From: an uncultured Rhizobiaceae group bacterium | Lineage (GTDB): Bacteria > Pseudomonadota > Alphaproteobacteria > Rhizobiales > Rhizobiaceae | Length of the DNA stretch: 64,000 nt | Reading direction: 5' to 3' | Assembly: GCA_947501445.1 (NCBI GenBank) | Contig: CANMVS010000012.1 | Span: forward strand, 62,001-126,000 | In this document: piece by piece, positions 50,999-60,001 of the stretch | How the letters are laid out: the number at the start of each line of letters is the position of its first letter | Position numbering within the stretch: position 1 is the first letter of the stretch | Program-made: the position numbers and the translations under genes | The notes under the pieces: generated by a model | The model's input: only the letters and a program-made list of their open reading frames with translations | What the model was told of the DNA's origin: nothing | Databases searched by the model: none

Positions 50999-51903
50999 CA
51001 GTAACCTCGGTTCATATCCACAACCCCCATCAGGGGCGCACCGTTACGGTAGCGCTGCAGATTTTCCATAAACATATCAATTTTGCGGTCCATTTCGTCA
51101 TTGGTCCCGCCACCGGTGTGCTGTGTCAAAAGGGTGTTCGGGCATCGCCAGAACGGATGGTCCGCTGGCAGCGGCTCCTCACAGGTCACGTCCAGCACCG
51201 CGCCCGCCAAATGACCCCGGCGCAAGGCACCAGCCAATGCCGCCTCATCCACCACGGAGCCGCGCCCCAAATTTACAAACACCGCATTTGCCGGTAACAG
51301 GGCCAGCCGATCTGCATTCATCAGATTACGGGTTGCAGGTGTATCAGGTACCGCGCTGACCAGAATATCCGTCGTTGGCAGCACAGCATCCAGTTTATCA
51401 GGTGCTGCATCGCTGCCAACCGGGCTGATCGTGCATCCAAATGGTTGCAGCAGCTCTGCAAGCCGCCGGTTGATTGCACCATAGCCCAGCATGACCACAT
51501 GCGCGCCCTTCAGCAGGCGCAGATCAGCGCGGATAGGATCGCCAACCCATTCGCCCGCGGCTTGAAGCCTCACCAGATGGTTCACGCCACGCCCCAGAGC
51601 CAAAATGCCGGCAAGGGCTGTTTCGGCTACCGGATCGCAAAAGAACCCGGCAAGGTTCGTCAATGTCACCCGACTGCCCAGACCTGACCAGTCCAGGTCA
51701 ATGTATTCGCCAAAGCCAACAGATTCCAATTGAACCCAGCGCAGGGTCTCTGCACTCAGCAGGTCATCCGGATCGGGGTTGCCAAAAGCGATATCACAGC
51801 CCTGCAGCGTTCCGTTGGTCACCAGCTCGGCGTCTTCAAGATTGGCCTGCAACCGCGCGATCTGCACCGTTGACAGATCAAGACAAAGCCCGATCCGGTT
51901 CAT
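50998..51903 (-). CDS. D-isomer-specific 2-hydroxyacid dehydrogenase
   Basis: NAD(P)-dependent dehydrogenase/reductase of 301 aa. Nucleotide fold VVMLGYGAINRRLAELL, then VNLGRGSVVDEAAL, and catalytic Glu and His in DVTCEEPLPADHPFW and LLTQHTGG. It is part of the 49.8-55.7 kb catabolic operon and overlaps a small open frame before it by ATGA. Confidence 0.9.
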   Translation of the reverse strand: MNRIGLCLDLSTVQIARLQANLEDAELVTNGTLQGCDIAFGNPDPDDLLSAETLRWVQLESVGFGEYIDLDWSGLGSRVTLTNLAGFFCDPVAETALAGILALGRGVNHLVRLQAAGEWVGDPIRADLRLLKGAHVVMLGYGAINRRLAELLQPFGCTISPVGSDAAPDKLDAVLPTTDILVSAVPDTPATRNLMNADRLALLPANAVFVNLGRGSVVDEAALAGALRRGHLAGAVLDVTCEEPLPADHPFWRCPNTLLTQHTGGGTNDEMDRKIDMFMENLQRYRNGAPLMGVVDMNRGY

Positions 51904-52088
51904 GCACCAGCCTCCGAAAGAGCCTGGAATTTCGCTGGCCGGAGATACGGTCTCATGGCCTGACTGTTATCGTCAGGTGACGAGTATTGCGACTGCGAAC
52001 AACTGCCACAACTGCTTTTAACAACGGTCCTTGCCGGTTGCGTCGGCCCGGATGCGATGCCGCAATCCTGCTTTGCTGTTAGTTTCAT
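51900..52088 (-). CDS. Small open frame, Cys/Ser-rich (hypothetical)
   Basis: A 62-codon frame from ATG 52088 (GGAG seven bases upstream) ends in an ATGA overlap with the 2-hydroxyacid dehydrogenase and fills the gap to the ABC permease gene. It encodes KSSCGSCSQSQYSSPDDNSQ and no known domain. Position and coupling suggest translation, perhaps only as a leader that couples expression. Function unknown. Confidence 0.35.
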   Translation of the reverse strand: MKLTAKQDCGIASGPTQPARTVVKSSCGSCSQSQYSSPDDNSQAMRPYLRPAKFQALSEAGA

Positions 52089-52116
52089 GATCGTCTCCAT
52101 CGCACAGATAAAAGGT

Positions 52117-52917
52117 TCAACCCCGCCGGACAGAAATATGCCAGGGGATCAACAGGCGCTCGGCCAGAGTGACAAGGCCAAAAAGGCTCAACCCCAATAG
52201 CGTCAGGAAGAAGATGCCTGCAAAGGCCAGATCAGGGCGCATGTTGCCGGTGACAATCTGAATATAAAACCCAAGCCCTTCATCCGAACCGATAAATTCG
52301 GCGATTGCGGCACCAACGGTTGCATTGATTGCTGCATATTTGAAACCAACAAAACATTGCGGCAGCGCCGCAGGCAGCCGAACCTTTATGAATGTCCGCC
52401 AGACCCCACCGCCGGTGGATCGGCTGAATAAGGTCAGCTCCTCGCTAAGCGAATTGAAAGCCAAAATGGCATTCAAAACAATGGGAAAGAAACAAACCAG
52501 AAAGACGATGATCACCTTGGGCAACAGGCCAAAACCAAGCCACGAGATAAAAAGCGGCGCGAATGCGATCTTTGGCACCATTTCGATGCAAACAATGAAT
52601 GGGTAAACCGTGCGTTTGAGGATGGAGGAGAATGCTATTGCCAATCCCAATGGCAAGGCCAGCACCACAGCGGTTGAGTAGCCCAATACGACCTCAAGTC
52701 CGGTAATATAGGTGTAATAGAGCAACCGATCGAGGTCTGCCGCGCCCTTTTCAACGATCAGTGAAGGTGGCGTCAGGATATAGCGCGGGATGTCGAACCA
52801 GATCACAGAATATTCCCAGAACACGAAGAAGCCGATGAAAAAGGCGATGAACATCCACGTATCCTGCAGCCGCAGTTTCATCGCCGTGAACATCGGTTTT
52901 TTATCAAATGACGCCAT
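52117..52917 (-). CDS. ABC transporter permease (SsuC/TauC type)
   Basis: Inner-membrane channel subunit of 266 aa with about six hydrophobic segments and the EAA-type loop (LFSRSTGGGVWRTFIKVRLP). ATG 52917 (GGAGAT upstream) overlaps the ATPase gene by 14 bp; the longer open frame into that gene is rejected. It works with the ATPase at 52904-53671 and the binding protein at 53730-54731. Confidence 0.88.
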   Translation of the reverse strand: MASFDKKPMFTAMKLRLQDTWMFIAFFIGFFVFWEYSVIWFDIPRYILTPPSLIVEKGAADLDRLLYYTYITGLEVVLGYSTAVVLALPLGLAIAFSSILKRTVYPFIVCIEMVPKIAFAPLFISWLGFGLLPKVIIVFLVCFFPIVLNAILAFNSLSEELTLFSRSTGGGVWRTFIKVRLPAALPQCFVGFKYAAINATVGAAIAEFIGSDEGLGFYIQIVTGNMRPDLAFAGIFFLTLLGLSLFGLVTLAERLLIPWHISVRRG

Positions 52918-53671
52918 AGCCTCGAAATATCTCCTGTGTTTCGCGCACATAGGCGGCAAATTCGGGGGAATTCTTGACCTCAAAGTCCCGTGGGAAAGGC
53001 AGGTCAATATCGATGATACGTTCTATCGTCCCGGGGCGCGGTGTGATCACCGCAACCTTGGTGGACAATTGGATTGCCTCCTCAATGGAGTGGGTGACAA
53101 AGATTACCGTCGGCCGTTCCTGCATCCACAGATTTTGCAGATCGCTGCGAATGCGTTCGCGGGTCATCGCATCAAGCTTGCCCAGCGGCTCATCCAGCAG
53201 CATGGTTTTGGGTTCATGCACCATCGCCTGACAAAAAGCCGCGCGCTGCTGCATTCCCCCCGACAGCTCATAGGGGTGGCGGTCGGCAAAATCCTCCATG
53301 TGGACAGAGGTGAGCAGTTGATCCACCTTGTCCTTGTTGGCGGAAAGTGACATGCCGCGCATCTCAAGCTGCAGCTCAACATTGCCACGCACCGTTCGCC
53401 AGGGCACCAGCGTGTTGTCCTGAAACATAACGCCCACATCAGTTTGCGGACCCTTAACTTTGGTTCCACCGATCAATACACTGCCTTCAGTCGCTTCCAG
53501 CAGACCGGAGGTCATCAGCATCAATGTGGATTTACCGCAACCTGATGGGCCAAGCAGCGAGATGAACTCGCCTTCCGCGATACTCAGATCAACCGGGCCG
53601 AAGGCATGAACAGCGCTTGCGCCGGTGCCAAACACTTTTTTGACGCCTGAAAATTCGATCTGGTGGCTCAT
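52904..53671 (-). CDS. ABC transporter ATP-binding protein (SsuB/TauB type)
   Basis: ATPase of 255 aa. Walker A LLGPSGCGKSTLMLM, signature LSGGMQQRAAFCQAM, Walker B MLLDEPLGKLD and switch VIFVTHSIEEA. It sits between the binding-protein gene (with an intervening hairpin) and the permease gene. Confidence 0.92.
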   Translation of the reverse strand: MSHQIEFSGVKKVFGTGASAVHAFGPVDLSIAEGEFISLLGPSGCGKSTLMLMTSGLLEATEGSVLIGGTKVKGPQTDVGVMFQDNTLVPWRTVRGNVELQLEMRGMSLSANKDKVDQLLTSVHMEDFADRHPYELSGGMQQRAAFCQAMVHEPKTMLLDEPLGKLDAMTRERIRSDLQNLWMQERPTVIFVTHSIEEAIQLSTKVAVITPRPGTIERIIDIDLPFPRDFEVKNSPEFAAYVRETQEIFRGYGVI

Positions 53672-53689
53672 TTATCTTGCCTTGTTTTT

Positions 53690-53715
53690 GTCGGAGGTCC
53701 CGAGAGACCTCCGAC
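53690..53715 (-). terminator. Intercistronic hairpin after the binding-protein gene
   Basis: Perfect 10-bp stem GTCGGAGGTC/GACCTCCGAC with a 6-nt loop, 14 bp past the binding-protein stop. No T-run follows on minus strand, so it looks like an attenuator or mRNA stabiliser that lets the binding protein be made in excess over the ATPase and permease. Confidence 0.6.
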
Positions 53716-53729
53716 AGACGGGAGAGTTT

Positions 53730-54731
53730 TTAGTTGACGAACTCATTGGTATAAAATGATGCAGGATCCGCGTTGGGATCCAGATCATTATATTCCTTCA
53801 TCAGGTTGACCATGCTTTCCCAATCGCCTGGCACGTTCAAGCCAAGTTGCTTGTCGGTATTTGCACTTGAGTAAAGCAATCCCAGCGTAACATCGAGAAC
53901 AGCTCGCGATTGGGCCTTGCCCTCCTCTTCGGCCATGGTGCCACCGACGATATCTGCAATGGCGGCCACTGCGGCATCCGGGTCAGCCTCGGTCTTTTTG
54001 TAGGCTGCAATGGTCGCATCAACAAACCGGTTTACAAGATCCGGGTTATCAGCAACCAGCGCCTTGCTGGTTGAAATACAATAACCAACCTGATCAACGC
54101 CGAAATCCGAATAGGGGATCAGCACCGGATCTTCACCACCATTGGCTCGAATTTCGGCTGGCTTGTCATCCAGACCTCCCAGAATACCTACGGCACCGCC
54201 CGCGCCCTGCAGATAGCTGGAAACAAGCGCGCCGTCAGGCACATTGGTAATCGTCACGTCATCTGTTGTCAGACCTGCATTTGCCAGCACGATCGGGAAG
54301 AAAGTATTCACCCCGGCATTGGCGGTTGTCAAAATGGTTTTGCCTTTCAGATCGGCAATTTTACCCACGCCACTATCAGGACGTAGAATAATTGCCTCTG
54401 CGCCCATGGCGTCAATAACGCCAACTGAAATAATCTCCGCTCCCTGGCTGGCCAGATTGATCAGCGCTCCGCAGGAACCATAGGCAAAATCGCTGTCACC
54501 ATTGGCGACCAATCGGTGCGCAGAGCTGGACCCGTTGCCGGAGCGAATATCAATATCAATCCCGGCATCATCATAAATGCCGCTGTCCTTGCCAAGTGCA
54601 AAACCCGCGTGTGAACCGTAATACATCCAATTCAGGCGCAGCCGTACATCATCCTCGGCCAGCGACGCTGTCATCAGTGTCAAACTGGCTGCCACAGCCA
54701 GTGTGGCAGTTTTGATCGCAGTTTTTATCAT
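53730..54731 (-). CDS. ABC transporter substrate-binding protein, NMT1-like
   Basis: Exported binding protein of 333 aa. Signal peptide MIKTAIKTATLAVAASLTLM, cleavage near SLA. The mature part opens VRLRLNWMYYGSHAGFALGK, then GIDIDIRSGNGSSSAH, in the NMT1/THI5 manner. The ligand is unknown; the operon includes DHDPS-like, enolase-like and hydroxyacid-dehydrogenase enzymes, which suggests a carboxylic or sugar acid. Confidence 0.88.
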   Translation of the reverse strand: MIKTAIKTATLAVAASLTLMTASLAEDDVRLRLNWMYYGSHAGFALGKDSGIYDDAGIDIDIRSGNGSSSAHRLVANGDSDFAYGSCGALINLASQGAEIISVGVIDAMGAEAIILRPDSGVGKIADLKGKTILTTANAGVNTFFPIVLANAGLTTDDVTITNVPDGALVSSYLQGAGGAVGILGGLDDKPAEIRANGGEDPVLIPYSDFGVDQVGYCISTSKALVADNPDLVNRFVDATIAAYKKTEADPDAAVAAIADIVGGTMAEEEGKAQSRAVLDVTLGLLYSSANTDKQLGLNVPGDWESMVNLMKEYNDLDPNADPASFYTNEFVN

Positions 54732-54780
54732 ATCTGTTCTCCATTGGTTTGGTTTGTTGGAGGCTGTTCTGCGCAGCCCT

Positions 54781-55740
54781 TCAGTTGATATCTCGTAATC
54801 GGGGAACGCCTATCTTCTGCATCATTGCGTGCGTCGCAGCACGGTAATTGTCGCGAATATCGCGTGTAGGCGGTCGGCATCGGCTGGACGGCAGACCGAT
54901 CAGTTCCATGCACAATTTATCAAGATAGCCATCGCCGGATGTATAATCACGCTCGATGGTGACCCACAGTTTGTAAAAGGGCATGCCCTCTTCAACCAGC
55001 ATTCGGGTCAGCTCCGCGTAATTGCCTGCGCGTACTTCATCAATCAGCCTGATTCCCCACTCGGGCCAAAAATTGCAGTGGTGCACTTCGAACGCCTTTG
55101 CACCCAACGCAGGCATCGCGCTCATTCCAAAGAAAAGATTATTGTCGATAACGGTAAAACGGTCCGAGAACTGCGAACAGACGTCTTCAAATTCCATTGC
55201 GTCCGTGCGTGGGGCAGCCCATTTCAGGCCGACAATATTGGGGATCGCTGCCAGCCGCTCAATCATTGCAAATGACAGGTTCTGGCTGGTCCAGAACGTA
55301 TTGTAGATAATGATCCCCAGTTCGGGTTCAGCTGCCGCGGCAGCACGCACGTATTCTTCGAAATCACCCTCGGTATGGGCAAAATAAAACGGGCATGACA
55401 CCTGAATGAAATTCACGCCAATGCGCCTGGCCGCATGGGCCAGTCGAACCAGTTCCAGCGTACTGGTCGTTTGCGCGCCCATGGCTATCGGCACGGCACC
55501 GGCGGCCTCGTCCACGACGATTTCGGCCACCCGCAACCGCTCATCAAAGCTCATCGTTGAAAAATCGCCAGCAGCCCCACCGGCCAGCAGCGTGGCATAG
55601 TCCCCGTTCAAACCGGAATCGACCAAAAAGCGCACATAGGCACGAAGTGCGGTTTCATTCACCGCCATCTCCGGGCTGTCGTGAAAAGGCGTTGGGATGG
55701 TTACATAACAACCTTCCAGCATCTTTTTCAGTTTGTTCAC
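54781..55740 (-). CDS. Dihydrodipicolinate synthase (DapA/NAL) family lyase
   Basis: Schiff-base aldolase-type enzyme of 319 aa, probably cleaving or dehydrating a keto acid. The Schiff-base Lys is in PNIVGLKWAAPR and the catalytic Tyr in LGIIIYNTFWTS. The usual GTTGE loop is replaced by LLAGGAAGDFSTM, so it is not housekeeping DapA. First gene of the minus-strand catabolic operon, divergent from the AraC regulator. Confidence 0.88.
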   Translation of the reverse strand: MNKLKKMLEGCYVTIPTPFHDSPEMAVNETALRAYVRFLVDSGLNGDYATLLAGGAAGDFSTMSFDERLRVAEIVVDEAAGAVPIAMGAQTTSTLELVRLAHAARRIGVNFIQVSCPFYFAHTEGDFEEYVRAAAAAEPELGIIIYNTFWTSQNLSFAMIERLAAIPNIVGLKWAAPRTDAMEFEDVCSQFSDRFTVIDNNLFFGMSAMPALGAKAFEVHHCNFWPEWGIRLIDEVRAGNYAELTRMLVEEGMPFYKLWVTIERDYTSGDGYLDKLCMELIGLPSSRCRPPTRDIRDNYRAATHAMMQKIGVPRLRDIN

Positions 55741-55973
55741 GTCGCACTACCACTTCGTATTATGGACATAGATCCGCCCTCCCCGGCACGCCATGTGCCG
55801 CGATCAGACAGTGTCTGCGCCCTAAGCAAAATCCCGTACCGCTCTCTGTCGCCAATTTTTGCCATGACGGTACACACACATATTCAGTGGATTTTTCAGA
55901 AATAAATTGATCATGCTGGCCAATATTTTTACATTTCTGGCCAGATATTCGAACTAATGAGCGGGATCACACT

Positions 55974-57002
55974 ATGTCGGCAGAGCAGCACACCCGGTTT
56001 GTCTTTCTCATGCAGCCCGAATTTTCACTCACAACACTGACCATTGCCACCGAGTCACTGCGGATTGCCAATCAGAATTCCGGGCAGCCTTTGTTCAGCT
56101 GGCAACTTGTTTCAGAGAACGGAGAGGACGTGCGCGCCAGCAACGGCATGTGGTTTGCCGCTGATTGCGGCCTTGCGGATCTGGAACTCGCTGATGTCAG
56201 CCTGTTGTTTGAAGGCAATCTGCCGACGCAACACCTGTCAAAAAAACTGCTGGGATATCTTCGCAAGGCCGGACGGTTCGGCACGTTGATAGGCGGATTG
56301 GACAGCGCAACCTACGCGCTGGCTCAGGCAGGATTGGTCGGCACTGAGGTCGCACCCGAAGTCGTTTTACATTGGGAGGCCGTGCCGTCTTTTCGCGAAT
56401 GGTTTCCCGATGCACGTCCGCAAAACCGGATTTATCAATTGACCCCAACGCGTGCGCAATGCGCAGGTGGCATCGCCACACTTGATCTGATGCTGGATCT
56501 GATCACCCGGTTTGCAGACGAGGCGATGGCCAACGAGGTCGCCAATGCGCTGATTCACACCCGCCGCGACAGCTTTACCCGTCAGCGCGACGATCAGAGT
56601 TTTGAGGGCAATGCCATCAGCCCCTCGGCACGTATTGTCAGCACAATGAAAGAAAACCTGGATATACCCCTGTCGCTAGAAGAACTGGCGCAGGGTCTGA
56701 ACCTGCCGCCACGGTCATTGTCGCGGGTTTGCAATAGGGCGTTTGGCACATCGCCAATGCGGCTTTATCTGCGCATTCGACTTCAGGCCGCACGCAATTT
56801 TCTGTTCTATGAAGAACATTCGATCAAGGAAATCGCCACAGCAACGGGATTTTCATCGCCGGCAACATTTTCACGTTGTTTCATGGCTCAGTTCGGGCAA
56901 TCGCCTTCGAAATTTCGCATGAGCCTGCGTGAAAAACAAAAATTTGCCGAACACCCGGAAATTCACCGTCTGATCCGCCACGATATCAATGCCCTGGATT
57001 AA
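55974..57002 (+). CDS. GlxA-like AraC-family transcriptional regulator
   Basis: Regulator of 342 aa with an N-terminal DJ-1/PfpI-like (class I amidotransferase-like) domain (FVFLMQPEFSLTTLTIATES, FGTLIGGLDSATYALAQAG) and C-terminal AraC helix-turn-helices (SLEELAQGLNLPPRSLSRV, SIKEIATATGFSSPATFSR). This architecture is typical of regulators of amine or betaine catabolism. It is divergent from the DHDPS-family operon, which it probably controls; no operator was recognised in the 233-bp spacer. Confidence 0.9.
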   Translation: MSAEQHTRFVFLMQPEFSLTTLTIATESLRIANQNSGQPLFSWQLVSENGEDVRASNGMWFAADCGLADLELADVSLLFEGNLPTQHLSKKLLGYLRKAGRFGTLIGGLDSATYALAQAGLVGTEVAPEVVLHWEAVPSFREWFPDARPQNRIYQLTPTRAQCAGGIATLDLMLDLITRFADEAMANEVANALIHTRRDSFTRQRDDQSFEGNAISPSARIVSTMKENLDIPLSLEELAQGLNLPPRSLSRVCNRAFGTSPMRLYLRIRLQAARNFLFYEEHSIKEIATATGFSSPATFSRCFMAQFGQSPSKFRMSLREKQKFAEHPEIHRLIRHDINALD

Positions 57003-57033
57003 AGTCTTTATCAGCCAGGGTCCTGAACCGGAA

Positions 57034-57948
57034 TTAAAGGGAGGATGCAAAGAACTTCAGAACCGCGCGACGCATATCGGGTGTTTCCGTGTGACCGGCT
57101 TCAGCGTCCCTGACGATATGAAGGTGCTCGGCTGAGCCTGAATAGGCTGCACGCAGCTCGCCAAGTGCCGGATCTGCCGCATGCGGGGGTGTGAGTGGAT
57201 CCTGATCGCCAATACCGACGAATTGCGGTCTGGGTGCTATGGCCCCGGCAATCTGCCCGTTGGAAGCAACATTGAGCAGGTTCGGGATGGTCAGATAAGG
57301 ACCATGCAGATCATGGGCATCGGTTTCGATCAACGCAGCAAAATCGGCAAAACAGCACAGATGAGTCACAGCCGCCACCCTGGGTTCGGCGGCAGCCAGC
57401 CAATAGGCAAATGTCGCCCCCATCGACAGGCCAAACAGGCCAATGCGGCTGGAATCAACCCCGTCCTGGCTGCCAAGCCAGTGAAAGGCCGAATGCAACT
57501 CGCCGAGCATTTGTCCCGCCAGTGATCCACCGTACCAAAGCGCCTTCTTGGCCAACGCACTTTCGGATTTATCGCAGCGCTCGCCAAAACCGGGCAGATC
57601 AATGCACAAGACCGCACAACCAAGATCAGCCAGCGATTGTCCCATGGGACCGGCCAGTGCCGGTCTTCCGTCAATGAGTTCACGTGCACCGATGTCATAT
57701 CGCGCACCATGGGCATGAATGTAGAGCACGGCCGGTCCCGGAGCCGTATTTTTTGGTGGCACATAAAATGCCCGAACCTTTTCATGGCTGGCATTGGAAA
57801 AATGCAATTGCTGAAAAATTGTGCCTTCAAGATCACCAGGGTCCTGCGGCGGCGGGTACAGGGGATGGTGCCCGATCTCAAAAAGTGCCCGCAGCTGGTC
57901 GCGCAGTTGAAACCCCGGCACATCCTGGCCTGCAGGCTTGGTGCTCAC
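57034..57948 (-). CDS. Alpha/beta hydrolase (dienelactone hydrolase/acetyl xylan esterase-like)
   Basis: Cytoplasmic hydrolase of 304 aa. Nucleophile elbow GLFGLSMGATFAYWLAA with catalytic Ser, an earlier VLYIHAHGARYD oxyanion region and catalytic His in DAEAGHTETPDM. GTG 57948 is chosen because it overlaps the upstream gene as GTGA. It is the last gene seen of the minus-strand sugar-type operon. Confidence 0.85.
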   Translation of the reverse strand: MSTKPAGQDVPGFQLRDQLRALFEIGHHPLYPPPQDPGDLEGTIFQQLHFSNASHEKVRAFYVPPKNTAPGPAVLYIHAHGARYDIGARELIDGRPALAGPMGQSLADLGCAVLCIDLPGFGERCDKSESALAKKALWYGGSLAGQMLGELHSAFHWLGSQDGVDSSRIGLFGLSMGATFAYWLAAAEPRVAAVTHLCCFADFAALIETDAHDLHGPYLTIPNLLNVASNGQIAGAIAPRPQFVGIGDQDPLTPPHAADPALGELRAAYSGSAEHLHIVRDAEAGHTETPDMRRAVLKFFASSL

Positions 57949-58967
57949 GCCAGCGCTCCGAGGCGCACGGCCTGCGCCTGTGCCCTCAGGGAAAGTTCCA
58001 TGACCTTGAAGCAATGCGCCTGTGACATTGCCGTTTCAGTGCGATTGTTCACATCGTCAATCAATTGCTTAAAATACGGCAGCGGTGCATCGGATGCATC
58101 GATATATTCGCAGGTGTCTGCATTGACCAGGAAGACATGGTCGGTCCCGTCACGTCCGGCCACATCGACATATTTACGCAATTCGATGGTGCCTTCAGTT
58201 CCAAGGATTGTCAGTCGCCCGTCGCCCCAGGTCGGCAGTCCATCGGGTGTATACCAGTCTACCCGGATGTAGCCCTGTGCCCGGTCAGACCTCAACATGA
58301 TTTCACCAAAATCCTGCAACCCGACATCGCCGGGGTTGGCAAAATTTCCAACGCTTGACGCGACGATTTCCGCATCCTTCGCGCCGGTAAAAAACATGAA
58401 CTGATCCACCTGATGTGAGGCAATGTCGGCGAGTATGCCACCATAGGATGCCTCGTTAAAAAACCAATCGGGCCGCGTTGCCCGGTTCAAACGGTGGGGG
58501 CCCAGACCCGTGGTCTGCACCACTGTCCCGATACACCCATTGGCAATCAGTTCTGCGGCCTTTGTCACAGCGGGAACTTCAAAACGTTCCGAAAAATCGA
58601 TTGACCAGATACGCCCGGTATCAGCGACACATTGCCGGATCATATCGAGCTGTTGAAGCGTCGTGCAGCCCGGCTTGTCAGTCATCACGTCCTTGCCGGC
58701 GCGCATGGCCTCAATCGCGCGGGTAGCGCGACGGACCGGAACATCGGCAATCAGGATCATATCGATCTCCGGATCGTCCAGAAGTGTCTGACGATTGGCC
58801 ACCCGGGGTATATCCGCGAAGCGTTCAACGAAGCCCTGAGCCGGTTGGGGTTCTCCTTCGGTCCACCAGCCTTTGCAGGTGCAGCCCATCGCCAGCATCT
58901 TTTCAAGTTGGCCAAATATGTGACGATGATCGATGCCAATAACACCAAGTTTTAGTGATCTCATCAA
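57945..58967 (-). CDS. Gfo/Idh/MocA family oxidoreductase
   Basis: NAD(P)-dependent dehydrogenase of 340 aa, likely acting on a sugar, inositol or sugar acid. It begins LGVIGIDHRHIFGQLEKM; the conserved DKPGCTTLQQ corresponds to the EKP motif with Asp for Glu. A C-terminal MocA-type domain follows. It is next to a second family member, suggesting consecutive oxidation and reduction steps. Confidence 0.88.
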   Translation of the reverse strand: MMRSLKLGVIGIDHRHIFGQLEKMLAMGCTCKGWWTEGEPQPAQGFVERFADIPRVANRQTLLDDPEIDMILIADVPVRRATRAIEAMRAGKDVMTDKPGCTTLQQLDMIRQCVADTGRIWSIDFSERFEVPAVTKAAELIANGCIGTVVQTTGLGPHRLNRATRPDWFFNEASYGGILADIASHQVDQFMFFTGAKDAEIVASSVGNFANPGDVGLQDFGEIMLRSDRAQGYIRVDWYTPDGLPTWGDGRLTILGTEGTIELRKYVDVAGRDGTDHVFLVNADTCEYIDASDAPLPYFKQLIDDVNNRTETAMSQAHCFKVMELSLRAQAQAVRLGALA

Positions 58968-58969
58968 AA

Positions 58970-60001
58970 TTACCCTTTTGTGATGCGCACCATCCGGCCT
59001 GTCCGCGAGGATGTTTCAATTGCCTCGATCAACCGGTGAACGGACATTGCCTGGCGTCCGGTGACCCGTGGCGCACGCCCGGTTCTGATGGCAGTCGCGA
59101 AATCCGCAATTTGCGCCTTGTGCCAGTCATGGGGAAATGCCATCGGATCTGCGCCACCGCCTGTAGCCGCCTCTTCACCAATGGTTTCCACGCGACCGTC
59201 GCGCCAATGGATTGTCAGCACGCCGGATTTGAGAAGCACCGAACCATTGTCGCAATCAAGTGTCAGGCTCTCGGCGCTACCGGGAAAGCTGGCAGTGCTT
59301 GCGAAGATGGATCCAACGGCACCGCTTTCGAATGCGAGTGCCCCAGCGGCGACGTCTTCGGCCTCCATCCTGTGAAACGGGGTTGTTGAACACATCGCCT
59401 GAACCGAGGCCACAGGTCCCGTCAGGGACAGCATCAAATTCAATGTGTGAATGGCCTGGCTGATCAAAACACCGCCGCCGTCACGCGCATAGGTACCACG
59501 CCCCGGTTCGTCATAATAGCTTTGGTCCCGCCACCATGGCACATCTGCCCGCACAATCCGGATCGCCCCCAAACTGCCCTTGGCCAAGAGCGCTGCCAAT
59601 GCCTGTGATGCTTCACGAAAGCGGTGTTGAAAGACAACCCCGAGTAAAACACCGGCGCTGTCGCAGGTATCCACGATAGCCTGAGCAGCATTGGCGGTAC
59701 GCTCCAGTGGTTTTTCAGTCAGGATATGTTTGCCATTATTGGCAAAGAGCGTGATCAAGTCGCTGCGTGCGTTCGGCGGCGTGATCAACAAAAGCGCATC
59801 AACTGACGGGTCGCATGCCAGGGACTGCACATTATCCGCCTGCTTAAATCCATAGGTTTCGCAAAAGTGCTGCCGCGCCGGTGCAGAGCGCGCATAGACC
59901 CCGCGTATATCAATCAGATCGCCCAGTTCCTGTAGCGCAAGTGCATGGGGTTTGGCGGCCATGCCGGTGCCAATAATGGCCAATCCCACACGATCGCTCA
60001 T
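58970..60001 (-). CDS. Gfo/Idh/MocA family oxidoreductase
   Basis: Second oxidoreductase, 343 aa. Rossmann start LAIIGTGMAAKPHALALQEL and the canonical LTEKPLERTANAA (EKP). C-terminal domain with DGGGVLISQAIHTLNLMLSL (conserved His). It overlaps the upstream ATPase gene by 4 bp. Confidence 0.9.
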   Translation of the reverse strand: MSDRVGLAIIGTGMAAKPHALALQELGDLIDIRGVYARSAPARQHFCETYGFKQADNVQSLACDPSVDALLLITPPNARSDLITLFANNGKHILTEKPLERTANAAQAIVDTCDSAGVLLGVVFQHRFREASQALAALLAKGSLGAIRIVRADVPWWRDQSYYDEPGRGTYARDGGGVLISQAIHTLNLMLSLTGPVASVQAMCSTTPFHRMEAEDVAAGALAFESGAVGSIFASTASFPGSAESLTLDCDNGSVLLKSGVLTIHWRDGRVETIGEEAATGGGADPMAFPHDWHKAQIADFATAIRTGRAPRVTGRQAMSVHRLIEAIETSSRTGRMVRITKG

